From Rheinheimera sp. D18 (GTDB taxonomy: Bacteria > Pseudomonadota > Gammaproteobacteria > Enterobacterales > Alteromonadaceae), in NCBI RefSeq assembly GCF_004345025.1, contig NZ_CP037745.1:3244354-3308353 (forward strand): a DNA stretch of 64,000 nt, in the 5' to 3' direction. The notes beneath the pieces were generated by a model. It was not told the origin of the DNA. It did not search any database and was given only the letters and a program-made list of their open reading frames with translations. This document shows positions 17,747 to 25,645 of the stretch, one piece after another. How positions within the stretch are numbered: position 1 is the first letter of the stretch; each line of letters opens with the position of its first letter. Position numbers and translations under genes: made by a program.

Positions 17747-19216
17747 TCAGCTTTTTAGTTTAATTAACCAGTCGGTTAGTCTATTCGCTAGCCAGCCATA
17801 GGGTGGCAGCAGCATGCTGACACTATTATAAGCGCCTTGCTTAAAGATTGGCCGTAACTTCGAGAAGGTTTGAAAGCCTTCATAGCCGTGATAATGCCCC
17901 ATGCCGCTGTCGCCAACGCCACCAAAGGGTAAATCGTGTTGCCCAACATGCAAAATAGCATGGTTAATGGTTACTCCGCCTGACATTACCTGCTGCAAAT
18001 AAAACTGCTGTAAGGCTTTATTATTGGTAAATGGGTAAAACGCCAGCGGCCTTGGTTGCGCATTAATATAGTGCACCACGTCTTTTGGATCACTATAGGT
18101 TTTTACGGGTAATAGCGGGCCAAATATCTCACGCTGCATCACTAACATACTGTCGCTAACATTAAACAATAACGTTAGCGGAAACTTGCGTAACCCTGCT
18201 TGCGATACCTGCCCTGGCATTAAATTTACCGCGGTAGCGCCTTGCGCAATGGCGTCATCCAGCATCTGTTGTAAGCGCTGGTATGAACGCTCATCAATTA
18301 TTGCGGTGTAGTCATTGTGGTTAATGTCGGGGTAACGTTTGGCAACTAGCTTTCGCGCCAGCTCAGTAAATTCGGCTTCGCTACCTTTGGGTAAAAATAC
18401 GTAGTCAACGTTGGTACAAATTTGCCCGGCATTAAAGGCTTTTGCCCACAAGATGCGATCAGCGGCTTTATGTAGTGGGAAATCGGGTGCAACTACGGCC
18501 GGCGATTTACCACCCAATTCTAAGGTTACTGGCGTAAGATTTTTTGCTGCACTGGCCATTACCGCACGGCCTGTTTGCGCAGAACCGGTAAAAAACAAAT
18601 GATTAAATGGCTGAGCAGAAAAGGCCGGCCCGCTGCCGTTATTGTCAGCAAAAAACTGCAATTTATGCGCTGGAAAATATTGCGGCGCTAGCTTGATTAA
18701 TAATTGCGCCAGCTGTTCAGAGTTTTCTGACATCTTTACCATAGCCCGATTACCGGCAGCAAAAATAGCTACCAGTGGCGCTAACGACAGCATAATAGGG
18801 AAGTTCCACGGCACTATTACACCGACCACCCCTAAAGGTTGGGCAATAACCGAGCAACTTGAGGTAGGAAATAACAACCAATCGATATGTCGCTTTTGTG
18901 GCTTCAGCCATTTTTTTAGCTGTTTTTTAGTGCGGGCAATATCTTCTAATACCATTAAAATTTCAGAAAAGCGGGTTTCAAAACGACAACGGCTGCCATA
19001 ATCACTATTTACCGCGTCAACTAATGCGGTTTCGTTATCGCGGATTAATGCTTGAAGTGCATTTAAATCGGCAATACGCTGGTTATACGATGGCACCGGA
19101 TCAGCATGATAAGCCAACTTCTGCTCGGCCAAACAGCCCGCAAACTGCTTAAACTCTGCACTTTGTACAAGGCCAGTTGCTGGCTCATTATTTATTACCG
19201 ATCCGTTTTGCTGCAT
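17747..19216 (-). CDS. coniferyl-aldehyde-dehydrogenase-type NAD(P)-dependent aldehyde dehydrogenase
   Basis: The enzyme oxidises an aldehyde to the acid with NAD(P). The 489 residues include the cofactor motif LFFTGSAQTGRAVM, the general base in VTLELGGKSPAV, and the nucleophile in NAGQICTNVDYVF. Sequence around VIVPWNFPIMLSLAPL and LPFGGVGDSGMGHYHGYEGF resembles the coniferyl aldehyde dehydrogenase (CalB) subgroup. That family has a hydrophobic tail like the C-terminal one here and may be membrane-associated. The ATG at 19216 has GAGG 6 bases upstream; the codon at 19228 is a TTG inside that Shine-Dalgarno region. The physiological substrate is not certain. Confidence 0.88.
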   Translation of the reverse strand: MQQNGSVINNEPATGLVQSAEFKQFAGCLAEQKLAYHADPVPSYNQRIADLNALQALIRDNETALVDAVNSDYGSRCRFETRFSEILMVLEDIARTKKQLKKWLKPQKRHIDWLLFPTSSCSVIAQPLGVVGVIVPWNFPIMLSLAPLVAIFAAGNRAMVKMSENSEQLAQLLIKLAPQYFPAHKLQFFADNNGSGPAFSAQPFNHLFFTGSAQTGRAVMASAAKNLTPVTLELGGKSPAVVAPDFPLHKAADRILWAKAFNAGQICTNVDYVFLPKGSEAEFTELARKLVAKRYPDINHNDYTAIIDERSYQRLQQMLDDAIAQGATAVNLMPGQVSQAGLRKFPLTLLFNVSDSMLVMQREIFGPLLPVKTYSDPKDVVHYINAQPRPLAFYPFTNNKALQQFYLQQVMSGGVTINHAILHVGQHDLPFGGVGDSGMGHYHGYEGFQTFSKLRPIFKQGAYNSVSMLLPPYGWLANRLTDWLIKLKS

Positions 19217-19370
19217 AGATAACCTCAAAATTGGCTAATATTTTTATAGACTACAGGGTTAATCATCTTTGGTCATTTTATCACGCTTGCACCTATTTAG
19301 ACTTAAAGCCAATAACATTGGAGCGATGAAAACGGTATACTGTGCGCCTTAATCTTTAGGTGAAGTAACT

Positions 19371-19981
19371 ATGTCGTTTAGTGCGTCGTCCAGATCGCAG
19401 TCTGCATTCTATATTATGCTGGGTGGCTCTTTAGTGCTAACGCTAGCGCTGGGTATTCGTCATGGTTTTGGCTTATTTTTAACGCCAATGAGTGACGAGT
19501 TTGGCTGGGGCCGTGAAACCTTTGCCTTGGCCATTGCGCTACAAAACCTTGTTTGGGGCTTAACTCAGCCGTTAACAGGCGCACTTGCCGATCGTATAGG
19601 CGCAAGAAAAGTAGTGCTAGCTGGCGGGCTTTTTTACGCTGCGGGGCTAGTTACTATGGCGATGGCTAATAGCGGCACTACCTTAGCTCTCAGCGCGGGT
19701 GTACTAATTGGCTTGGCGTTATCTGGTACGTCATTTACCATTATTCTCGGTGCTATTGGCCGTGCCGTGCCGGTAGAAAAGCGCAGTATGGCCATGGGTA
19801 TTGCTAGTGCTGCTGGCTCTTTTGGCCAGTTTATTATGCTGCCAGGCACCTTACTATTAATTACCCAAATGGGTTGGGCCGGTGCACTAACGGTGCTGGG
19901 CATATTATCTCTATTAATCGTACCTCTAGCTTTAATGCTAAAAGAGCCGTCATCGCCTAGCTGTTTAGGTGAAGAACAAAG
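19371..19981 (+). pseudogene. MFS transporter, truncated by an IS element
   Basis: About 203 residues of a major facilitator transporter remain, covering the first six membrane segments, with the conserved loop 2-3 motif LTGALADRIGARKVV. The gene has a good start (AGGTGA before ATG at 19371). The native sequence ends near LKEPSSPSCLGEEQ, after which the frame runs 10 codons into the IS and stops at 20015. MFS proteins have about 400 residues, so the whole second half is gone. The missing half is not on the other side of the IS, which points to a deletion. Confidence 0.88.
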
Positions 19982-20011
19982 TGATCTGTACCAGAGACAA
20001 TGGACACTTCA

Positions 20012-20876
20012 CTAAGCACTGTTCTTCAATTCAAAATTCTCTGGGCTGAGATAGCCAAGAGCACTATGCCTTCTGGTCTTGTTGTAATCAACCTCAATGT
20101 ATTCAAAAACATGCTGTCGCATTGTTTCTCGATCCATTATCGGCTCGTCTTGCAGCGCTTCAACCTTTAATGAATGGAAGAAACTTTCTGCTATCGCCTT
20201 TACGGCTCATGCTTTGTACCAACTGATGCTTTTTAATCAAGTCACGGTAATCATGCGAGCAATATTGGCTGCCTCGATCACTATGAACGATCACCGATTT
20301 AGGGAAGCCGCGACGGAACAAAGCCATGTTCAATGTGCTGCACACCAGATCTGCTGTCATACGGTTGCTCATCGACCAGCCAATGACTGCTCGCGAGTAC
20401 AGATCAATGATTACCGCCAGATAAAGCCAGCCTTCGCTGGTCATCAGGTACGTGATATCACCGACCCATTTCTGGTTCGGGCCTGTTGCACTAAAGTTCT
20501 GCTCAAGCAAGTTAGGGGCAACCGGCAGCGAATGCTTGCTGTCGGTCGTCACTTTAAACTTGCGGGCAGCTTTAGCTACTAAGCCTTGGCGTTCCATGCT
20601 GTTCAGTATGGTTTTTATATCTGGTTTTTTACCATACTCAGCAAGGTCTACCTGAATACGCCTTGAGCCATTACGCGCTTTAGAATCGTCAAACGCTTTT
20701 TTTATCAGCACATCACGCTCGGCACGCTTCACAGCCCTGGGGCCTGGTGTCAGGCCGCTTTTACGCCAGGCATAATACCCACTACGCGACACCTGAAGCA
20801 CCGTTACCATTCTGATTAACGAGAGCAGGTGCTGATGCTCCAGAATAAACTCAAACCGGGCTACTTTTGGTTTTTC
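20012..20876 (-). pseudogene. IS3-family transposase OrfB, frameshifted
   Basis: OrfB is the DDE integrase part of the transposase. The readable frame holds VSRSGYYAWRKSG, the first Asp in KWVGDITYL and the second Asp in VIVHSDRGSQYCS. After MSRKGD the frame goes wrong. Compared with the usual continuation (CWDNAVAESFF), 17 bases are missing at about 20190-20193. The catalytic Glu and the tail ([19 protein letters not shown], stop at 20012) survive in another frame. The element should not move by its own transposase. The 5' limit is approximate because OrfB is normally made by frameshifting from orfA. Confidence 0.85.
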
Positions 20877-21145
20877 GCGAAGTAGGTGGCCGCCTTTTTT
20901 AAGATGGCCAAGTCCTCTGCCTGCTCGGCTAATTGGCGCTTCAGACGGGCAACTTCAGCAGCAAGCTCCGACTCTCGTTCACTGGTGGTAGACTTTTTCT
21001 CCGCCGCAGTACGCCAGTTATATAACTGAGATTCATGCAGTTTTAATTCTCTAGCAGTGGCAGCAACGCCAATCTTATCAGCCAGTTTCAGGGCTTCAGC
21101 TTTAAATTCAGCGGTATGTGTCTTGCGGACTTTCTTTGTTGACAT
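20861..21145 (-). CDS. IS3-family transposase OrfA
   Basis: The 94-residue protein is a typical IS3 OrfA: a helix-turn-helix ([20 protein letters not shown], then [12 protein letters not shown]) and a C-terminal leucine-zipper-like region ([18 protein letters not shown]). It ends just after an A-rich run (20871-20875) where -1 frameshifting could produce the OrfAB transposase. OrfA looks intact, but its partner is frameshifted. Confidence 0.88.
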   Translation of the reverse strand: MSTKKVRKTHTAEFKAEALKLADKIGVAATARELKLHESQLYNWRTAAEKKSTTSERESELAAEVARLKRQLAEQAEDLAILKKAATYFAKNQK

Positions 21146-21208
21146 TATTCACCTCGTTAAGCAATTGTACTCGCTTAGCAAAGTGTCCAAAAGTGTTGGT
21201 ACGGATCA

Positions 21209-21734
21209 CTAATAATACATGGCATAAACCGACTCGATTAAAGGAGTTTTCTAGCGCAATAACGCCTTGTATTTCATGCGCCAAAATCATGGCTTCAAGC
21301 ACTTCTCGCATTAGCAATGGCGGCTCGCCGTTAGCTAACCGAACTTGCGATAAATAATCAGCCACCGCCAATATGCCACCTAAATTATCTGACGGGTGCC
21401 CCCATTCCGCCGCTAACCACGTATCGTTGTAATCGAGCCAACGAATAATGCAGCCAATGTCCCACGCGGCTTTTACCGGGTCGAGCACTAACGATGTTCC
21501 CGGCACGCGAGCGCCATTTGGCACCTGTGTACCTTGTACAATAGGCCCAAGCAGCTTAGTACATTCAGGAAAGCGCAGTGCTAGTAAGCCACAACCTAGA
21601 GTATCCATTAAACAATTGCGCGCAGTACCAAGCGCTTCTTCGCTAAAATTGTTATAGGTTAATACATAATCAGTAATATCTTGAATAACTTGGTCGTAAT
21701 CAGGGCGATGGTTAGTATCGGCGTTAGCACTCAT
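21209..21734 (-). pseudogene. prpD: 2-methylcitrate dehydratase (PrpD, MmgE/PrpD family), truncated by the IS
   Basis: About 175 N-terminal residues of PrpD remain, with [60 protein letters not shown] and [12 protein letters not shown]. The full enzyme has about 480 residues and acts in the propionate methylcitrate cycle. A strong Shine-Dalgarno (AGGAGA) precedes the ATG at 21734. The frame enters the IS end and runs into the orfA region before stopping at 21108, so any product would be a non-functional fusion. No other prp genes are nearby. Confidence 0.88.
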
Positions 21735-21940
21735 TGTGTCTCCTTATTCGCGAGGCTGGTTGTTTAACGCAAGCTTGCGTAAAGCATGAGTTATATTAAA
21801 CAAACATGCAAAACAACGTCGCCTAAAAGCTAAAGCAGCAATGTAATTAAGGTGGGACAAGCGCGGGTAAGTGACAGTAACAATTTGCGAAATAAAACAA
21901 TAAAATTAACAGTAGTATGCACGCTACTTTTTATAAGAAA

Positions 21941-21975
21941 CTTAAGTTGCCCTGACAAGGCGAGAGCAACTTAAG
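21941..21975 (-). terminator. likely terminator of glmS
   Basis: CTTAAGTTGC and GCAACTTAAG form a perfect 10-base stem with a 15-base loop, starting 17 bases after the glmS stop. On the minus strand the stem is followed by TTTCTTAT, a weak T-run. Confidence 0.65.
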
Positions 21976-21991
21976 CATATAAATCAACAGC

Positions 21992-23821
21992 TTACTCTAC
22001 TGTAACGCTTTTTGCTAAATTTCTTGGCTGATCTACGTCGGTGCCTTTAATAATGGCAACATAATAGCTTAATAACTGCAAAGGCAAAGTGTACACAATA
22101 GGTGCTAGCAGTTCAGAAACGTGCGGTACGTTAATTACCCTCATGGTGGCATCTGACTGAAACTTAGCATTAGTATCGGCGAATACATATAAAATACCGC
22201 CTCGAGCGCGTACTTCTTCTACGTTTGATTTTAGCTTTTCTAGCAAGTCATTATTTGGCGCAACCACAATAATAGGCATTTGTGCATCAATTAGCGCCAG
22301 CGGGCCATGCTTTAACTCACCAGCGGCATAAGCTTCAGCATGAATATAGGAAATTTCCTTTAGTTTTAGCGCCCCTTCCATGGCGATAGGATACTGATCG
22401 CCACGGCCTAAGAATAGCGCGTGGTGCTTGTCTGCAAATTCTTCCGCTAAGGCTTCAATTTGTGGCGCCAGCGCTAAGGTTTGCTCTAATTTTGCTGGTA
22501 AGCTTTTTAGCGCGTCAGTCAGCTCGCGCTGTTTTTGTTCGGTTAAACCGTTATATTTACCAATTGCCAGCGTTAACATAGCAAGGCCAACTAACTGTGT
22601 AGTAAAGGCTTTGGTTGAAGCGACACCAATTTCAGCGCCAGCTCGGGTCATAAAGGCGAGATCAGATTCACGCACCAGCGATGAGCCCGCTACGTTACAA
22701 ATGGTTAGGCTGCCTAAATAGCCAATATCTTTGGCTAAACGCAATGCGGCTAACGTATCAGCAGTTTCACCTGATTGCGAAATGCTTACCAACAAGCTAT
22801 TTGGCTGCACGAACGATTTGCGATAGCGAAATTCCGAAGCAATTTCAACGTTACATGAAATACCACCTAACGACTCCAGCCAATAACGGGCAACCATACC
22901 TGAGTGGTAACTAGTGCCACAGGCCACTATTTGCACATGCTTAACCTGCTTAAATAATTCAGCTGCGCCATTACCAAAAGTTTCGTCTAACACGCTATCG
23001 TGGCTTAAGCGGCCTTCTAAGGTGTTATTAATAGCATGTGGCTGTTCGTATATTTCTTTCAGCATAAAGTGGCGGTACTGGCCCTTGTCGCCAGCATCAT
23101 AGCTAACGTTAGACTCATGTACTTCACGCTCAACTGCAACACCATCTTTATTAAAAATGCTTACGCTATGGCGAGTAATTTCAGCGACATCGCCTTCTTC
23201 TAAAAACATAAAACGACGCGTAACCGGCAGCAAAGCTAATTGATCTGAAGCGATAAAGTTTTCGCCAATACCTAAACCAATTACTAACGGACTACCGGAA
23301 CGAGCAACCACTAAGCGGCTTGCATCATTCTTATCCAACAATACCGTGCCATAAGCACCGTGTAATTGCTTAACGCTGCGCTGTACTGCCACTAATAATG
23401 AACTGGCTGATTTAAGCTCTTCTTCTACTAAGTGCGCAATAACTTCAGTATCGGTATCAGAGGTAAATACATAACCTTTAGCTTTTAATACTTCGCGCAG
23501 CGTACTGTGATTCTCAATAATACCGTTGTGGACTACGCTAATGTGGCTAGAGATATGTGGATGCGCGTTACGCTCGCTTGGTTCACCATGGGTTGCCCAG
23601 CGAGTATGGGCGATACCTGTACCACCGCTAACAGGCTGCTGAGCCACAGCATCTGCTAACTCTTTTACTTTACCCAAACGACGTAACCGAATTAGCTCGC
23701 CATTATCATTAACAACCGCGACTCCGGCAGAGTCATAACCGCGGTATTCTAAACGGCGCAGGCCTTCTACCAAAATATCGACTACATCTCGCTGTGCTAC
23801 CGCGCCTACTATTCCACACAT
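21992..23821 (-). CDS. glmS: glutamine-fructose-6-phosphate aminotransferase (isomerising)
   Basis: GlmS makes glucosamine-6-phosphate, the first step toward UDP-GlcNAc for peptidoglycan and LPS. The 609-residue protein begins [17 protein letters not shown] with the N-terminal nucleophile Cys2. It has the glutaminase motifs [20 protein letters not shown] and [10 protein letters not shown], two SIS domains ([31 protein letters not shown]), and the C-terminal LAKSVTVE. Length matches the family. A DeoR-type regulator lies 54 bases upstream. In many relatives glmU sits next to glmS; here glmU is about 12 kb away. Confidence 0.97.
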   Translation of the reverse strand: MCGIVGAVAQRDVVDILVEGLRRLEYRGYDSAGVAVVNDNGELIRLRRLGKVKELADAVAQQPVSGGTGIAHTRWATHGEPSERNAHPHISSHISVVHNGIIENHSTLREVLKAKGYVFTSDTDTEVIAHLVEEELKSASSLLVAVQRSVKQLHGAYGTVLLDKNDASRLVVARSGSPLVIGLGIGENFIASDQLALLPVTRRFMFLEEGDVAEITRHSVSIFNKDGVAVEREVHESNVSYDAGDKGQYRHFMLKEIYEQPHAINNTLEGRLSHDSVLDETFGNGAAELFKQVKHVQIVACGTSYHSGMVARYWLESLGGISCNVEIASEFRYRKSFVQPNSLLVSISQSGETADTLAALRLAKDIGYLGSLTICNVAGSSLVRESDLAFMTRAGAEIGVASTKAFTTQLVGLAMLTLAIGKYNGLTEQKQRELTDALKSLPAKLEQTLALAPQIEALAEEFADKHHALFLGRGDQYPIAMEGALKLKEISYIHAEAYAAGELKHGPLALIDAQMPIIVVAPNNDLLEKLKSNVEEVRARGGILYVFADTNAKFQSDATMRVINVPHVSELLAPIVYTLPLQLLSYYVAIIKGTDVDQPRNLAKSVTVE

Positions 23822-23875
23822 AATTTGCTCCAGTAAATTCCAATTTTACTAATAAGTTTAAAATGCTCGCGTGAC

Positions 23876-24643
23876 TTAGGCCTGAACCCGAATCACCTTT
23901 ACACCTTGCTGTTCAATTTTTATTGCGTCTTCCGGGGCAAGGCCTTCGTCGGTAATTAATACCTTTACCATGCTCCAGGGCAGTTCTAAATTATGAATTT
24001 TTCGACCAAGCTTATCGGACTCAAGCATGACAATAACCTCGCGCGCTACCTCTGCCATTACTCGGCTTAAGCTATACAGTTCGTTGTACGTTGTCGTGCC
24101 GCGACTAAGATCGATGCCATCAGCACCAATAAATAACTGGTCAAAATCATAGTTACGCAACATTTGTTCGGCAAGTTGACCTTGAAACGCTTCAGACTGC
24201 GGATCCCAAGTACCGCCGGTCATTAATAACGTGGGTTCGTTCTCTAACTCACGCAGCGCATTGGCAATAGCTAACGAATTAGTCATAACCACTAAACCAC
24301 GCTTGGTTGCTAGTTCAGGCAATAACGCCGCAGTAGTGCGGCCACTATCAATAATAATGCGGTAATGATCTTTAATTAAGCCTGCGGCAGCTTTTGCAAT
24401 AGCTAACTTTCGCTTCGAAACCTTCTCTAAACTAGAGTCGCTAACAAAATCTTGCGGCACCGGCATGGCCCCACCATAGCGGCGCAATAACAAACCGGCT
24501 TGTTCTAGCACAGTTAAATCTTTTCGGATGGTTACTTCTGAGGTTTTAAACTGCACTGCTAGCTGTTCAACCGACAACTCACCTTGCTGTTGCAGCTGAC
24601 TAACAATTAAATGGCGACGTTGCTGAGTATTACGCTTATTCAT
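23876..24643 (-). CDS. DeoR/GlpR-family transcriptional regulator
   Basis: The 255 residues contain an N-terminal DeoR helix-turn-helix (QRRHLIVSQLQQQGELSVEQ, FKTSEVTIRKDLTVLEQAGL) and a C-terminal sugar-phosphate sensor domain of the DeoRC type (IIIDSGRTTAALLPEL, MTGGTWDPQSEAFQG, LFIGADGIDLSRGTTTYNEL). It is directly upstream of glmS on the same strand, 54 bases apart. It probably regulates amino-sugar genes, including glmS, in response to a sugar phosphate (inference from position). Confidence 0.9.
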   Translation of the reverse strand: MNKRNTQQRRHLIVSQLQQQGELSVEQLAVQFKTSEVTIRKDLTVLEQAGLLLRRYGGAMPVPQDFVSDSSLEKVSKRKLAIAKAAAGLIKDHYRIIIDSGRTTAALLPELATKRGLVVMTNSLAIANALRELENEPTLLMTGGTWDPQSEAFQGQLAEQMLRNYDFDQLFIGADGIDLSRGTTTYNELYSLSRVMAEVAREVIVMLESDKLGRKIHNLELPWSMVKVLITDEGLAPEDAIKIEQQGVKVIRVQA

Positions 24644-24724
24644 TTCTTTCGCTTAAGTTTCGAAGTGAAAGAAAAATAACAGAAATAGCGATTTTTTCAA
24701 GTGAAAGTTACTATTACAGGCTAT

Positions 24725-25645
24725 TTATTCACCAGGAAGGTTAAGAATACCTACCGCGAACGGCTGGTAACGTAGCGAAAACGCCATAGTTGCATGGCAT
24801 GGCTTTATCGCTTGTTGAGCCAACATTAGCTCTTGTTCAGTTGCCGCTCTGCCACGAAATGGCAACGCTCCTGGATGTGGCTGGCGAAAGTGTTCGGCAA
24901 TTACCGCATAATTGCAAGGTAGGGCAGTAAGTAGCTGTTGGCGCTGCATTTGACTAATTAAACCGGCACCAGCACCGTCTTGTAGCCACAATTTCAGCCC
25001 CGTTTTGGCTAACGACTGTATAGCATTAAGGTAATCTGTAACTGTTAAATCGCCATTACTATAGACACTAATAGCTAGCGGATCAGCAACACTGCGCGCA
25101 AATAGCGCGAGCTCAGTTGATAGCCAATGTTGCTGTTCAATGGTTGCAAAGTCGGTGTCGTTAAGCTCGAGCGGCAAATACCAGCCGGCAAACTGCCCAG
25201 CATTAACTGGCATTAGGGCTTTAACTCGGTTTAGCTGCAGTAGGTTATGTGCTAGCTGCTGCCGAAAATACTGTTGGCGTTGTGGCTTGGCCTGCTGCAT
25301 TTTATTGAAGTAGTTAGCATTAACGCTAAGCCCCAGCCAAACTTTAAAATTAAACTGTGCAGCAGCTTGCAGCACTATAGGCAATAAGCCGTCTTCTGCC
25401 AAAAAATCGGTATCATTATAACGCGACCATTGCACCACTAAGCTGGTATAACCTGCTGCTGCGCTGGCTTGAAATAATTGCTGCCACTGCTGTTGGGTAA
25501 CTACACTATCTTGATTTAGCGGTTGGTAAAATATGGTTTTTTCCGCAACACTACTTGCTGATTGACAAGCTACCAAGCAACATAAAACTGCAGCAATAAC
25601 GCATGCTTTCGCTGATTTAAGTCGCCTGCGAGCTGATATTGCCAT
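24725..25645 (-). CDS. DUF4434-type lipoprotein of the nfr exopolysaccharide locus
   Basis: The 306-residue protein has a lipoprotein signal (ACVIAAVLCCLVACQS, lipobox LVAC). The body resembles a TIM-barrel glycosidase-like DUF4434 domain: YTSLVVQWSRYNDTDF, VWLGLSVNANYF, FAGWYLPLELND and GLKLWLQDGAG. An enzyme acting on the exported polysaccharide is plausible, but this is inference. The start at 25645 lies 76 bases inside the end of the nfrA-like gene. No later in-frame start would keep the signal peptide, so the overlap seems real. It is the last gene of the nfrB-nfrA-DUF4434 set. Confidence 0.75.
   Translation of the reverse strand: MAISARRRLKSAKACVIAAVLCCLVACQSASSVAEKTIFYQPLNQDSVVTQQQWQQLFQASAAAGYTSLVVQWSRYNDTDFLAEDGLLPIVLQAAAQFNFKVWLGLSVNANYFNKMQQAKPQRQQYFRQQLAHNLLQLNRVKALMPVNAGQFAGWYLPLELNDTDFATIEQQHWLSTELALFARSVADPLAISVYSNGDLTVTDYLNAIQSLAKTGLKLWLQDGAGAGLISQMQRQQLLTALPCNYAVIAEHFRQPHPGALPFRGRAATEQELMLAQQAIKPCHATMAFSLRYQPFAVGILNLPGE

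Larger units (their letters stand above)
19982..21208 (-). mobile_element. IS3-family insertion sequence
   Basis: This element of about 1227 bases has terminal inverted repeats: 22 of 30 positions match between 19980-20009 and the complement of 21181-21210. Both ends read AGTGATC(T/C)GTACCA inward and end GGACACTT. It carries orfA and a damaged orfB on the minus strand, overlapping by a -1 frame relationship as in the family. IS3 elements normally leave a 3-4 base target duplication. The flanks here (AAG left, CTA right) do not match, and the flanking genes are unrelated fragments. Confidence 0.9.

Noticed and set aside
20097..20655. Plus-strand frames across the IS
   Set aside because: They are antisense shadows of orfB.
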